Shown one piece after another: positions 28,978 through 39,389 of a stretch of 64,000 nt of DNA. The stretch is from Prorocentrum cordatum (Eukaryota; Sar; Dinophyceae; Prorocentrales; Prorocentraceae). Every line of letters begins with the position of its first letter. Position 1 is the stretch's first letter. Both the position numbers and the translations under genes were made by a program. The notes beneath the pieces were generated by a model. The model worked only from the letters and a program-made list of their open reading frames with translations, did not search any database and was not told where the DNA came from. Location of the stretch: the NCBI GenBank assembly GCA_963575745.1, contig CAUYUJ010020549.1, forward strand, positions 400,001 through 464,000, read 5' to 3'.

Positions 28978-29142
28978 AGGGGCCCCGATGGGCCGCCTTG
29001 GCCCCGTCGAGGCAACTGGCGCCGTGGGATGTTGCATACAAGTGGGCCCCCTGCAGGGGCATGGGTGTTGGGAACGCTATTGCTTGGGTCTCGCTCTACG
29101 CTGACCTTCTAGTTGCCATCAGCGTCCTACCTCCTCCTGATG

Positions 29143-29267
29143 AGGGGGAGGAGGAGGAGGAGGAGGAGGAGGAGGAGGAGGAGGAGGAGGAGGAGGAGGA
29201 GGAGGAGGTGGAGGAGGAGGAGGGAGGACGGAGGAAGAGGAGGAGGAGGAGGAGGAGGAGGAGGAAG

Positions 29268-29342
<75 letters not shown>

Positions 29343-29820
29343 CTGATGATGATGATGCTGATGCTGATGCTGATGATGATGATGAGGAGGAGGAGGAGGA
29401 GGAGGAGGAGGAGGAGGAGGAGGAGGAGGGGGAGGGGGAGGGGGAGGGGGAGATGGAGGAGGAGGAGGAGGGAGGAGGGGAGGAGGAGGGGGGAGGGGGA
29501 GGGGGAGGAGGAGGGGGAGGGGGGGAGGAGGAGGAGGAGGAGGAGGAGGAGGAGGAGGAGGAGGAGGAGGAGGAGGAGGGAGGAGGAGGAGGAGGAGGAG
29601 GAGGAGGAGGAGGAGGAGGAGGAGGAGGAGGAGGAGGAGGAGGAGGAGGAGGAGGAGGAGGAGGAGGAGGAGGGAGGAGGAGGAGGAGGAGGAGGAGGAG
29701 GAGGAGGAGGAGGAGGAGGAGAGGAGGAGGAGGAGGAGGAGGAGGAGGAGGAGGAGGAGGAGGAGGAGGAGGAGGAGGAGGAGGAGGAGGAGGAGGAGGA
29801 GGAGGAGGACGAGGAGGACG
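29143..29820. repeat. Long GGA/GAT microsatellite
   Basis: About 680 bp of GGA triplets with an internal GAT/GCT block (29272-29388) and GGGGGA variants. All six frames are open, as poly-Glu, poly-Gly, poly-Ser, poly-Leu and poly-Pro artefacts. Confidence 0.97.
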
Positions 29821-30429
29821 AGGGGTTTGCGCTCGCTTCTGCTCGCGTAGCTGCCTTCGGCACTCGGCGTCCGCAGCCTTCGGCTCAGCGGCGGCTGCCC
29901 GCCCGCCGCGCGCTGGCGCCCACCCGCTTCGGGTCGGCGTTCTTCTGCGCCTCGGCCCCATGGGGAACTTCTCAAGCAGTGGCGAAGCGTCCCGGCGTGC
30001 CTACGGTAGGTTTGCGTCGTGTCGACTCGCGGCGACCCCAGCGCGGGCGTTCAAGGTCGAACGCCGCCGGCGACCCAGAATCGATCGATGTTGAACGATC
30101 GGACGTTGCGGCAGCGGCCGATCGTTCAAGGTTGAACGATCCCTGCGGTGTCAAAAACCAACGCTGGGGTCGGCACGACACGGACCTGCCGTATAGCCAT
30201 ACCAAGCAATGTCCTAAGGCCTTGTTGTGGTTCCCACGAGATGTTCTCAGAGCATCTCTTGCTGGGGCCGTCTTGTTTGAGCGCGTGAGGCTTATGTTCT
30301 AAGAACACTGTTTTTGTTCTTGGAGCCTGTTTGGGTTCTAAAAACATTCCGTGGTAGGACTATAGGAATGCCGGGACGGTCGGTCCCTGCTCAAATTTGG
30401 CGCACGCCCCGGCCCATGCCCGAGGCGCG
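29821..30429. other. No recognisable gene
   Basis: GC-rich flank of the GGA tract, then sequence with GATCGTTCAAGGTTGAACGATC-like short inverted motifs (about 30045-30140: TTGAACGATC recurs) and GTTCTAAGAAC-type strings near 30295. No gene is supported. Confidence 0.45.
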
Positions 30430-30435
30430 AATCTA

Positions 30436-30599
30436 TCAGGAGGGGAAAAGACACACAGACACAACGAATCGTCGATTCCCCAGAAGACGTGGAAACATAT
30501 GGGAAGTGGGGCGGGAAGACACTAGCACATAAGATATGGGAACACATGGGTGAATCCTGTTATGTGTGTGTATTTATTTGTGTGCCCCAGGGCCCCTTC
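30436..30599. mobile_element. Short SINE-like dispersed element, copy A
   Basis: About 164 bp related along its length to 41645-41819. Shared strings are ACACACAGACACAA, CGATTCCCCAGAA, ATATGGGAAGTGGGG and TGTGTATTTATTTGTGTG, ending CCCCTTCA. It is flanked by AATCTA on both sides (30430-30435 and 30600-30605), a possible 6-bp target duplication. Non-coding. Confidence 0.65.
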
Positions 30600-30605
30600 A
30601 ATCTA

Positions 30606-31450
30606 AGTGGCCCAGGGATAGGGGCGCCAGACCCCACCCGAAAGCAGCCCCCCAGCGGCGCACCATTGAAACGCAGAGGGGGAAGCTGGGTCTTTCGCCG
30701 GCGTTGGCGACGAGCGGCGCCGCGCTGTCCTTGCGCCTCCGTCCGAGTTCTCGAGTATTGGATCAATGCGCCGCCCCAGCAAATGCTCTGCGCACCGGGA
30801 TAAACGGTGAACGTTGGCGGGCCGATCCAATCAGTCAGCCGCACCCACATCAACAGCACCCAGAGTCCAACGTGGGACATTAATTTCTGGATCGAGGCAG
30901 ATCTTATGCCAACGACCAGTAAGCGCAGTCTCTATCCTGGCCAGCGGAACTCTGCGCCAGGAGCGTCGTCCAGGCTCCACATCGGGCCATGCATTGTATG
31001 TTCCCAGGGTTATGATGTTCCAACCTACCTTAGCCTTGACAGCCAGAAAGAATTTCGAGCACCAAGAAAGTGCCGAAACAGGAGGGTTGTCACGCGTCGG
31101 GCCCTGCGAGGCGGTACTCGTTCGACATCGCTCCGGTCGTTTTCTGGGTGCTCGGGATGATCTCTGGGATGTGATCCTGAAGTACGATGGGAGCAGCATA
31201 ATCCCAGGGCCACATTCACCCAGTTCTCCGACGATGTCTGGCAATAACACTGCGACCAGGGCGCCCGGGGACGGACGCCAGTCCCGATCGGCCGCTCGGC
31301 GACCACGGCGCACCCGCTCCGCGCGCCCATCGGCTGAGGGGCGCCGGCCCTGACGCCGAAGGCCCTCGCTGCCACGGTGGCGACCCCATCCAAGGTTCGG
31401 CGCCTCGAGGCTTTGGCCTGTTTCTGTCTGGCCCCGAGGCGATATTTCAT
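30606..31450. other. Weak ORFs on both strands, no recognised gene
   Basis: A minus-strand frame (31520-30831) includes sequence of fairly ordinary composition (KAKVGWNIITLGTYNAWPDV) and overlaps a plus-strand frame (30814-31353). I recognise no domain in either; one may be an exon. Confidence 0.3.
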
Positions 31451-31451
31451 A

Positions 31452-31469
31452 TGTATATATATATGTACA

Positions 31470-31503
<34 letters not shown>

Positions 31504-31590
31504 CGCACGGATGTACACATATTTATGTATATGACCGTCTATGTATACACACAGGTGTACATATATACGTATATATATATATTTAGATAG
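31452..31590. repeat. (TA)n-rich tract
   Basis: TATATA runs mixed with TGTACATA, from about 31452 to 31590. Confidence 0.9.
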
Positions 31591-31609
31591 TTATCCCTTT
31601 CCCTTCCTC

Positions 31610-31682
31610 TCCCTCATCATCTCTCTCTCTCTCTCTCTCTCTTTCTCCCTTTATATTTCTCTCTCTCTCTCTCTGTTTTTGT

Positions 31683-31718
<36 letters not shown>

Positions 31719-31725
31719 CCCCCGT
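31610..31725. repeat. (CT)n microsatellite
   Basis: Interrupted CT dinucleotide tract. Confidence 0.95.
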
Positions 31726-32029
31726 CTTTTTCCTGCCATTGATTTCTGATCCTCGGGCTCTTGGTTATGCCCCATGCCCAGAGTCAGAGGAGGACCAGCA
31801 GGGGGAGGACAATGCTGAGGAGGAAACGTAGGCGGAATCTGTAGGCGAGAAGGGATGTGCCCAAGATTGTTATCAGAGGTTTTTCCTTGGGTTTATGGTC
31901 TTGTTTTCCTAAATTCCCTACCTAGGCTCTGCCTAGAAGGGTTCTTACTCGGTGTGCTTAAAGAGCCGGGCAGTGGAACGCGCCCCGGGCGGTTCCCCCA
32001 GTATCCGCCCCGCGGTTCCCCCAGTCCCC

Positions 32030-32425
32030 TGGGAGCTTTAGCTTTAGCTTTAGCTTTAGTTTTAGCTTAGCTTTAACTTAGCTTTAGCTCAGCGTTAGCT
32101 TAGCTTTAGCTTAGCTTTAGCTTAGCTTTAGCTTTATATTCAGCTTAGCTTTAGCTTGATTTTAGCTTAGTTTTAGCTAATATTCAGCTTAGTTGCAGCT
32201 TAGCTTCAGCTTAGCTTTACCTTAGCTTTAGCTTAACGGCAGCTTCACTTCAGCTTAGCTTCAGCGAAGATTTAGCTTAGCTTTAGTTTAGCTTCAGCTT
32301 AGCTTCAGCTTAGCTTTAGCTTAGCTTTAGCTTAGATTTAGCTTAGCTTTAGCTTAGCGTTAGCTTATAGTCAGCTTAGCTTTAGCTTAGTTTTAGCTTA
32401 GGTTTAGCTTAGCTTTACTGTTACT
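32030..32425. repeat. TTTAGCTTAGC satellite
   Basis: About 400 bp made almost entirely of TTTAGC and TTAGC words (TTTAGCTTAGC, period 11-12) with scattered substitutions. No coding capacity. It resembles no telomere repeat exactly (dinoflagellate telomeres are TTTAGGG). Confidence 0.9.
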
Positions 32426-33213
32426 ACGAATGCAGCTTTCCTAGGGGCTCCAACTCCTAGGTAGGGCCGCACTGGGATAATTTCATCGGAGGGCGTGGCC
32501 TCCGCCTTGTTTGCCGAATTGTCTTGACGCCTTTGCTTCTCACCCTGAATGCAACAATGATGCGGGCGGCATCTGCAACGAAGTTCTAGACGCAGTTGCT
32601 ATATAGTGGCGTTCCTCTGGTGACAGGCGGGTGGCCTGTGTGAAGAAATTGGAGGCCGTACGCACGAGTTCCTGGTGCATCTCCCCTATTGCCCCTGCGT
32701 GGGTTCTCAGGCCGCGGTGGCCTCCGGGTCGCTGGGCTCCCCAGCCGGTGGCCCGCGCTTGGGTAATCTCGACCTCACGACTCTTTCTCGCCACAAAGTT
32801 GTTGGCGGGATTCCCGAGGGTGTGTTCTTCCAAGGAGACGGCGTGCATCGTGCAGGTGCGCGTTCCTCTTAATGCCAGCCGTTGTAGCGCACGACCTGCT
32901 GTACTCTGTCAGTTCTGCCACCATCGTATTTTCGGCGATATATACGTGTTACTCCGACGACAGCACGACCAGGCATGGCCGCGAGGATTGCTTGATTTGG
33001 GTATCGGGCGGAAGGAAAAACACACACACCTGTTTCCGAGGCGGTCGCGGACAGGGGGGGAGGGGGGGGGGCATGGAGAGCGCCTCCTTACAGCACAGCG
33101 CCCCCCCTGGGCAGCACGGCAGCTGTGCGGTGGGGATGGGCAGGCAGCGACTACAAGGAAGAGAACGTCCACATCCGAGGCTCCCGCTGCGCTCTGCTGC
33201 CCCTCATCCCGCT
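32426..33213. other. No recognisable gene
   Basis: Unique sequence between the TTTAGC satellite and a TCC tract. Short overlapping frames only; none has a domain I recognise. Confidence 0.45.
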
Positions 33214-33275
33214 CCTCCTCCTCCTCCTACTCCTCCTCCTCCTCCTCCTCCTCCTCCTGCTCCTCCTCCTCCTCC
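33214..33275. repeat. (TCC)n microsatellite
   Basis: About 60 bp of TCC triplets about 140 bp upstream of LINE-3. Confidence 0.95.
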
Positions 33276-33415
33276 TAGTCGCTGTTTGAGGTGCCCAAGA
33301 GTCGACCGACCGCACCTCAGGTACAATCGTACACCAGCGATTCTGCGCCCACACCCGCAGGCCTCGGGGGCAGGGGAGACTGGGGGGCCCGCATGGCGAG
33401 CCTGTGCGCCTAGGC

Positions 33416-35374
33416 ATGAGAATCTGCTACTACAACCCACAAGAGGCAGCGAGCATAGAACGACTGGAGGACATCAGCACGGAACTACACAGCTGCGACG
33501 TCATTCTCCTCAGTGGAACATGCAGATGGGCGGGAGCAGAAGCAGTACAGAGATACTACCTCCCTAACCACTACGTGTTACAATTCGGTGCTCGTAAGGG
33601 GAAGTGGATCAACAAAAGCTGTGGCTTAACGATCCTCATCAGCCAGAGAATCGACGAGCGCAGCTCACGAGAAATCTACACCCCACCAACCAGCCTCCAG
33701 GGACGGGTTGCAGGAATTCGCCTCTCGACTGGCCAACACGACTATGCTTTTTTTGTCTATTACTACGCCCCAACACACTTTGCGTACTACGTGCCATTAG
33801 CAGAAGCGATAACCAAATGGTTGGAGCAGTGTGTCGATCGAGTAGGCAGCCGTGCGACGATTGTGATGGGAGGGGATGTGAACAGCGACTTTGGTTGCCA
33901 GAGAGAAACAGACGGGATTATTGTGCGGAGCAGAGGACCGACGGTAGGAGACAGGGAACCCAAAATAGAGAATTCCAGCGGCACAAGCCTTAGGACCCTG
34001 TGTCAGACCAGCGACCTCAGAATAGTCACCACTTACCACATCGCCGAACCTACATTCTACGGACATTCAGGATACAACAGTCGTATTGACCACATTGTAG
34101 TACCTACAGGGGCCCTGGGACTCGCTAAAAGGTGTGAGGTCCTCCATCGGTCAGGCAAAAGGCTCCAAAAGGTCAAAGTACGAGGGCACAGGGACCACCT
34201 CCCCATCGGCCTCACCCTCCTCGTCTCTACCTCCAACACCTCCTTCCCCACGCGCGCCCGCCTGCAACAGGGGCTGTGCAGGGGCGGACTCATGGAGTGT
34301 TTGCGCAGCGGCCACAAGAGGGAGATGCTGCTCACCGAACTCGACAAGGAGGTGGAGGAGGTGGGTGGGGAGCAGTGGGAGAGAGCTCTGGGAGCGGCGA
34401 CGCCAGACGAGACCTGGGACCTACTGGGAGGAGCAGCACGATCGGCCATGCTCACGACTTTCGGAAAAAGTGGCGCACCCGATGAGGTCGACCAGCTTAC
34501 GAAGCGAGCCAAGCAATACCGACTCGAGCTCCTTAGGAAGCGACGAACACTGCGACAGAGCCTAACACCAGAACAGTGTGCCGACGACTACGACTGGGTA
34601 CAAAACGAGCTGAAAGAAGTCACGGCGGCGCTGAAGCAGGCCCGAGAAGGTGTAGAGAAACAAAGACGGGCGCTCCTGGTCGAACGCATATGGGAGGCCT
34701 ACGAAAAACGGAACCTCGCCGAGATGCACCGACTACGCATCCAGTACCAGAGGAACGGACGCGGGCCAAAGAAAAGGTACTATCGATCTGCTCGAACCCA
34801 CTGGCCTTGCGACTACTGGTATCAGGAGCTCGCCCATCCAGCTTTGGAAGGGGGACTAGGAGCAAGGCCTATCGACAGAAAGGCAGAAAGAGCAGCACAC
34901 GAGGCTTTCGTCCAGGAGCTCATCGACCGATTGCCGACCGACCACGATCTTCTTTTTCAGGTAGAGGCCGACAAGCGAGCGATGCGTAGGTATTGCCAGC
35001 GAGCCAGTAAACGACGGGCCTGGCCACCATGGGGCATCCCGATCGAGATGACATGGTTGATGATCGATCCCACCCTCCATCTTCAGGACCCAGCAGAGCT
35101 CAGCAGACGACTAGAAGAAAAGCGAGTAGCAGCTGCAGAAAAAAGGGGGGATGAAGATGAGCTGGCACACTACACGACACTGGGACGATGCAAGAAGGGG
35201 AGGGAACTGCTTCGACGGATGGGGTGGACGGAAGGTACCAGGTTGGGACGTGTGCCGACAGCGACTGATGGGACAGAAGGAGCCGCCTGGGAGCAGCAAT
35301 CCTATGCAGTGGGGGGGGGCAGGTACGCAGGACTAGGTCAGACACGATTGCGGACCACAGCAAAGGGTACATGA
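33416..35374 (+). CDS. LINE-3 endonuclease ORF (EEP family)
   Basis: 652 residues from the ATG at 33416; four earlier codons are open but begin with GTG. Residues 1-280 form an endonuclease/exonuclease/phosphatase domain: YYNP (Asn), LLSGTCRW where the catalytic Glu of the usual LQE-T is not seen, VMGGDVNSDFG (Asp, Asn), SRIDHIVVP (Asp) and RGHRDHLPI (Asp-His). The missing Glu may be a lineage feature or a loss of activity. Residues 310-600 are rich in Lys/Arg/Glu, form a likely helical linker (TKRAKQYRLELLRKRRTLRQ) and end in a Gly-rich patch. The stop TGA overlaps the RT start codon (ATGA, 35371-35374), suggesting coupled translation or a -1 frameshift into RT. Confidence 0.75.
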   Translation: MRICYYNPQEAASIERLEDISTELHSCDVILLSGTCRWAGAEAVQRYYLPNHYVLQFGARKGKWINKSCGLTILISQRIDERSSREIYTPPTSLQGRVAGIRLSTGQHDYAFFVYYYAPTHFAYYVPLAEAITKWLEQCVDRVGSRATIVMGGDVNSDFGCQRETDGIIVRSRGPTVGDREPKIENSSGTSLRTLCQTSDLRIVTTYHIAEPTFYGHSGYNSRIDHIVVPTGALGLAKRCEVLHRSGKRLQKVKVRGHRDHLPIGLTLLVSTSNTSFPTRARLQQGLCRGGLMECLRSGHKREMLLTELDKEVEEVGGEQWERALGAATPDETWDLLGGAARSAMLTTFGKSGAPDEVDQLTKRAKQYRLELLRKRRTLRQSLTPEQCADDYDWVQNELKEVTAALKQAREGVEKQRRALLVERIWEAYEKRNLAEMHRLRIQYQRNGRGPKKRYYRSARTHWPCDYWYQELAHPALEGGLGARPIDRKAERAAHEAFVQELIDRLPTDHDLLFQVEADKRAMRRYCQRASKRRAWPPWGIPIEMTWLMIDPTLHLQDPAELSRRLEEKRVAAAEKRGDEDELAHYTTLGRCKKGRELLRRMGWTEGTRLGRVPTATDGTEGAAWEQQSYAVGGGRYAGLGQTRLRTTAKGT

Positions 35375-36699
35375 AGTACCTAGACCAATTCCTTGCACAA
35401 AACCGAAGTTGTCAGGTCACCCCGTTGGACTGGCACCGATCACAAGCATTCCCAGCAGAGAAACACAACAACAAAGAAGGGATACTAGGGAAGCGTATAC
35501 TACACGTCTACGATTCCTTTGGAATGGCTTGGCACTCAGGCATTCACGCACGTGGTTCACCCACAACGCAGGCGCCCTGGGCCCAAGGAGGCCTCCCACA
35601 CCGCTGTCGGGAAAACGCCATCCTCTGCGTACAAGCGGCCCAATGGAGGGCTGCACAAGGGGGGGTGAGCACAATTACAACCAACTACGACGGCACCAAC
35701 GCGTTTGCAGCCACCAACCGAGCTTTACTCAGAGCGGTTGCCTTCAGGCAAGCACACGAGCACGACCAGCGCTTCGCCATGGCAGCAATTGACCACTCTA
35801 CCCTGACGCTCGAAGCTGCCGACGGCACAGTCGAAGCTGAGAGCACCACAGGCGCCCAAATGGGCTTCACCCTCTGCCCAAGGCAATTCAACGACGCATA
35901 CAACCTGTACGTCACAAAATGGTGGGAACAAGGCCGCACGGACCCTGACCAGATCATCCACGACACGACCAACCCAGTCGCAGGCAACACCCACGACTTA
36001 GCTCTCAACGCGTTCATGGACGACATCACCTATGTGCAGACAATCCTACCCGCAGCGACGGCTGGAGATATTGAACAACAACTCAACAGCAACACAGAAC
36101 GCCTTTCCCAAACAATAGCAGCAGGAGGATGGGGACTCAATAATGCCAAGACCAACCACCTACTATACCTAGTAGGGCAAGGCTGCTACGGGAAAACCAG
36201 ACAACTCAGACGCAGCAAAACACTGCAAGGTCAGGCGCTAAGGGAGATGCGTGTACTTGGCCCCTACCTACCAGCTGGCCAGGGCATCGCTGGCGAGGTC
36301 GTGCGGCGCATCGCAGCCATCCGCGTTGCATGGCGACAGTGCGGGATCTTCTGGACCTCTAAGGTACCCCGACAAATAAAACGCATGATGTTCATGGCCT
36401 TCGTGGTAGGTGCGGCCCTTAGCGGATTGCCTGCGCTAGTCCTGACAGATGCCCACACAACAGCAATCGACAGTGTACTAGGCAAGTACCTACGGACGCT
36501 AGCGGGGGGAGCAATGTCGTGGACCAGAACAGATGGGACAGTGAGGTGCAACAACTTGCGACAGGTGTTCAGATACTGGAGACTTGAGCGCACATCCGTA
36601 TCTCTGCTTGTGCGACGCCTACGATGGTACCAGAACTGGTCAAGGCACCCTTGGGAGCACGGAGCAGTCATAGCAGCGGTGTTCGGAAATCCAGACTAG
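35371..36699 (+). CDS. LINE-3 reverse transcriptase ORF
   Basis: 442 residues starting at an ATG that overlaps the endonuclease stop. RT motifs are a divergent motif A TTNYDGTNAFAATNR (about residue 110), a motif B region TTGAQMGFTLCPRQFND (about 165) and motif C NAFMDDITYV (about 215) with the Asp pair as F-M-D-D. The thumb-like region (MRVLGPYLPAGQGIAGEVVRRI... and ALSGLPALVLTDAH) matches what follows RT in dinoflagellate LINEs. The enzyme would prime on endonuclease-nicked target DNA. The frame ends at TAG 36697-36699, but the natural continuation is found in the next frame (-1), overlapping by about 75 bp. Confidence 0.8.
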   Translation: MKYLDQFLAQNRSCQVTPLDWHRSQAFPAEKHNNKEGILGKRILHVYDSFGMAWHSGIHARGSPTTQAPWAQGGLPHRCRENAILCVQAAQWRAAQGGVSTITTNYDGTNAFAATNRALLRAVAFRQAHEHDQRFAMAAIDHSTLTLEAADGTVEAESTTGAQMGFTLCPRQFNDAYNLYVTKWWEQGRTDPDQIIHDTTNPVAGNTHDLALNAFMDDITYVQTILPAATAGDIEQQLNSNTERLSQTIAAGGWGLNNAKTNHLLYLVGQGCYGKTRQLRRSKTLQGQALREMRVLGPYLPAGQGIAGEVVRRIAAIRVAWRQCGIFWTSKVPRQIKRMMFMAFVVGAALSGLPALVLTDAHTTAIDSVLGKYLRTLAGGAMSWTRTDGTVRCNNLRQVFRYWRLERTSVSLLVRRLRWYQNWSRHPWEHGAVIAAVFGNPD

Positions 36700-37395
36700 A
36701 CGCGGCTCAGGACATACGGCGACTAGAGGGGCAGGGATTCGTGGGGCCCACCTCCACCCCGTGGGCACAGCAGTTTGCAGCCGACATGCATGTGATAGCA
36801 ACAGTGGACGAGAGCATGGGATGGTATGCAGACAGGGAATCCGACCTCGCCATATTCGAACAGGGGAGTACGGAACAAAAAAACTGGTTACAAACAGACC
36901 CATCAATATTGTACAGTTACGAGCGAAATTGGGATGTGCTCACGACACGAGATGCGACGATGCAGGAGGAGGAGGGCAGGGAGGAGAATACTTTAAAACC
37001 TTACTGGTGCGATCATACGACGAAGGGCGAGAACGACACGGAACAGAGGTGTGGAATGCGCTTTGCGACATACGCAGCACTAGCTGGGCATCGCCGAGAG
37101 ACCCACAACATCCGACCAGTGGTGGCGTCCGTAATCGTCAACAACCAGTGCCCCTGGCGCAAGAGCACATTTATTAATCGTAAGGTATGTGTCGACCACG
37201 CAGTCAGGGCTGTACGCGGCCACGGTATCTGCCACCAAGACAGGTCGATGTGGTCCCACCCCATTTCCGACCCCAGCTCCCTTAGCTGCCAGATCTGTAA
37301 CCACGAGGCTCAAACTCTTGAGGATTACCACGCACACATACGTGAGCACATAGCAGGGCCAGAGTCAATCAGAGCAGCACGGGGAGAAGGAGCAC
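36624..37395 (+). CDS. LINE-3 C-terminal zinc-finger region
   Basis: Continues the RT protein one frame over: after about 25 overlapping codons it reads LDAAQDIRRLEGQGF...PWAQQFAADM, the segment expected after the RT thumb in this lineage. A C2H2-like finger, CGMRFATYAALAGHRRETH (about residues 143-161), is followed by a Cys/His module, NQCPWRKSTFINRKVCVDHAV...C, and a second C2H2 finger, CQICNHEAQTLEDYHAHIREH (about 223-243). The frame stays open to 38525, but beyond about 37395 the neighbouring frame codes a better protein, so I end the call there. Such fingers probably bind element RNA or target DNA. The ATG at 36624 is probably not the real start. Confidence 0.65.
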
Positions 37396-38289
37396 ATGTC
37401 GCACGTGGGCCCAGGCGACTGGCGCATCAGAGCCAGCACAAAGAGAGGAGGGGGCGCAGCCGAAGGGCAGCGACCAGCACAGCGCCCACACATCGGCGGA
37501 GGCGGAGTCGGCTCGTCAGACACGCAGCAGTCGCAGCAGGCGCCGCAGCAGCCGCCCCCCACCCAGCGCCGAGGAGGAGGAGGTCGAGGTCCCCCAGGAG
37601 GCGGCCGTGGTGGTGGAGGAGGCGGCCAGGTGGAGCTTCGGGACCAGCTGAGATCGCTCCAGAGGCTCACCCTCCAGAACTCGAACGAGATTCGCAATTT
37701 TCTGCATCTCACGGGAGAGTTCTGGCTGGCGCCGCTCGAGCCAGAATGGGTGCAGGCGCCGATGGAGACAGGCAGGGCGTACGGGCGGAAGGTAAAGCAG
37801 CTGGGCAAGGGGCGCGGCCTCGGCCCACCGCACGGCCAGGTGGCGGCGAGCTTGGTCGAGGAGATCGTGGCGGTGCTCGATTCGGAGGAGCAGAAGCTCG
37901 ACGCGTCCCTCCTCCACGTGAGACAGCTCCTGAAGGAGTTCATGAGCCAGCTCGACGAGCCCTGGGGACCAATCTTCATCACGGAGGTCTTCTTGCAGTG
38001 CAAGATCCAGGAGGCATGCAACAAGACGGGCGAGGACGTGGAGATGGACATCAAACAGTGCAAGGCCAAGCTCATCTACACGATCAACACGGCGCCGAGC
38101 TTCAGGGCCGTGCTGTACGACCAGAAGCTGGAGCAGGAGCAGCACGACAAGATCGCGGGCTTCAAGGGGGACATATTCAAGCAGGCCCTGGGCCACGCGC
38201 TGGCACACCTCGGGGCCACGAAGAGCCGTTCAGGAGGCCCGAAGACGGGCCTGGAGAGGGCAGTGGAGGCGCAGCTCAACAGGAGGTGA
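37396..38289 (+). CDS. Hypothetical protein, LINE-3-associated
   Basis: 297 residues from an ATG. The N-terminal 80 residues are Gly/Gln/Pro-rich with Arg (GGGGRGPPGGGRGGGG). The rest (about 80-290) has balanced composition with likely helices (LRDQLRSLQRLTLQNSNEIR; VAASLVEEIVAVLDSEEQKLDASLLHVRQLLKEFM) and ends KTGLERAVEAQLNRR. It reads far more like a protein than the two overlapping frames. I know no family. Its place right after the finger region suggests an accessory or ORF1-like RNA-binding protein of LINE-3, or the first ORF of a neighbouring element. Confidence 0.55.
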   Translation: MSHVGPGDWRIRASTKRGGGAAEGQRPAQRPHIGGGGVGSSDTQQSQQAPQQPPPTQRRGGGGRGPPGGGRGGGGGGQVELRDQLRSLQRLTLQNSNEIRNFLHLTGEFWLAPLEPEWVQAPMETGRAYGRKVKQLGKGRGLGPPHGQVAASLVEEIVAVLDSEEQKLDASLLHVRQLLKEFMSQLDEPWGPIFITEVFLQCKIQEACNKTGEDVEMDIKQCKAKLIYTINTAPSFRAVLYDQKLEQEQHDKIAGFKGDIFKQALGHALAHLGATKSRSGGPKTGLERAVEAQLNRR

Positions 38290-38525
38290 GCCAAGGCGCA
38301 CCCCAGCCAATGCCCAGCAGCTCGCCCCGCCGCGAGCGAGAGAGCCCCGCGGGCCAGCTCCCGCCAGGCCCGCAGCCCAGCGGAGCCAGCAGCTCGTTGT
38401 CGAGCAGCGCCGTCGAGCCACGCCTCAACCCCATGGGGCGCCCTCGTGCCTGGCCACCATCAACACCGCCAGTGAGCCGAGAGGAAAAATTGCACAGCAG
38501 ATTAGTGCAGGCCTTGTTCGTATGA

Positions 38526-39389
38526 CGAGTCTCAGAAGCCAGGCCGAACAACACGGAGGCCAGATGGCATACCTATATCGGATGGCTACGTATTATCGGG
38601 ACTTACGACCAAGGGACTATTACCAGCCTATGGCAAAAAAATGAGGGGGACGGCAGACCTTCTATTATACAGCCGTCACCCTACCATTACACGGGCTCCC
38701 ACCACCTACGCCCCCTCCCCCCACCAACTCCCACTGCCCTACCTACCATCTCTTCCCTAGGCAATCAGCTCTCTACTAGTTCCACACACAGTCGGGGTTT
38801 GTCTGTCATGCAGTATCGCGGATGCACGCTCGAAGCCGACGTATCTGCGACCTCGCACCGGACAGTATACAGAACGACAGCACATGCTACAGGGAACACA
38901 TCGCGTACTATGACAGCATACACAGGGTACTACCACACCACAACATCCAGCACAGCCATGCGATTGTGATCCGACCACGGTTCGACCTCTCCTTTCCCGC
39001 TCAGATACATCCAGCTCTTGCCCGCTTTAGCTATCACAACCGTTACCTCTCCCGACCTCCAGAGGATAGAGTGAGTAAGAGCAGCATACTAAGGAAAGGC
39101 ACAGGATTCCGACAGCAGCAAACGACCGTGCCTACGCCTACCCCCACACCAAGGTCCTACTACGGTTCCTTACGGCCCAACCAATGGGAACTAAGGAAAC
39201 TACTACAATATCTAAGGTGTACAACAGTAGGCGGGAACCACTAAGGTAAACGAGGATCGGTACACAGCTCGACATACTACCAGAGGGCACTTGCGACTCG
39301 AGCATCTTCGCGGCCTCTCTATCCATTGCTGGCGGACACTCCGCCTGCGTCCAGAGCCAGCGCCCCGAGGGCGCACGACCAGAGCTGCG
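38526..39389. other. Weak coding potential, no recognised gene
   Basis: About 860 bp with a plus-strand frame at 38822-39244 (Tyr/His/Arg-rich, no domain). It may be spacer or decayed element sequence. Confidence 0.35.

Larger units (their letters stand above)
33416..38525 (+). mobile_element. LINE-3: endonuclease/RT/C2H2-finger retrotransposon
   Basis: Plus-strand element whose core is spread over three frames in order: endonuclease (33416-35374), RT (35371-36699) and zinc-finger region (36624 on). Each step is -1 relative to the previous frame. Domain order and the finger-bearing C-terminus match a LINE lineage common in dinoflagellates. The 3' end is undefined: more coding-like ORFs follow to 40205. 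No terminal repeats, spliced leader or A tail were found. Confidence 0.75.

Noticed and set aside
28974-28987. TTGAAGGGGCCCCG over a stop codon, identical to the string at the YR-element gag stop (21930)
   Set aside because: A 14-bp match between two places in 64 kb of GC-rich DNA is expected by chance.
29100-29980. Glu-, Gly-, Pro-, Ser- and Leu-run proteins of 200-440 codons
   Set aside because: Artefacts of the GGA/GAT microsatellite; no unique domain.
31452-31590. TA-rich tract as a promoter
   Set aside because: Simple repeat without a downstream gene.
32030-32425. Interstitial telomere array
   Set aside because: The repeat word is TTTAGC/TTAGC, not TTTAGGG.
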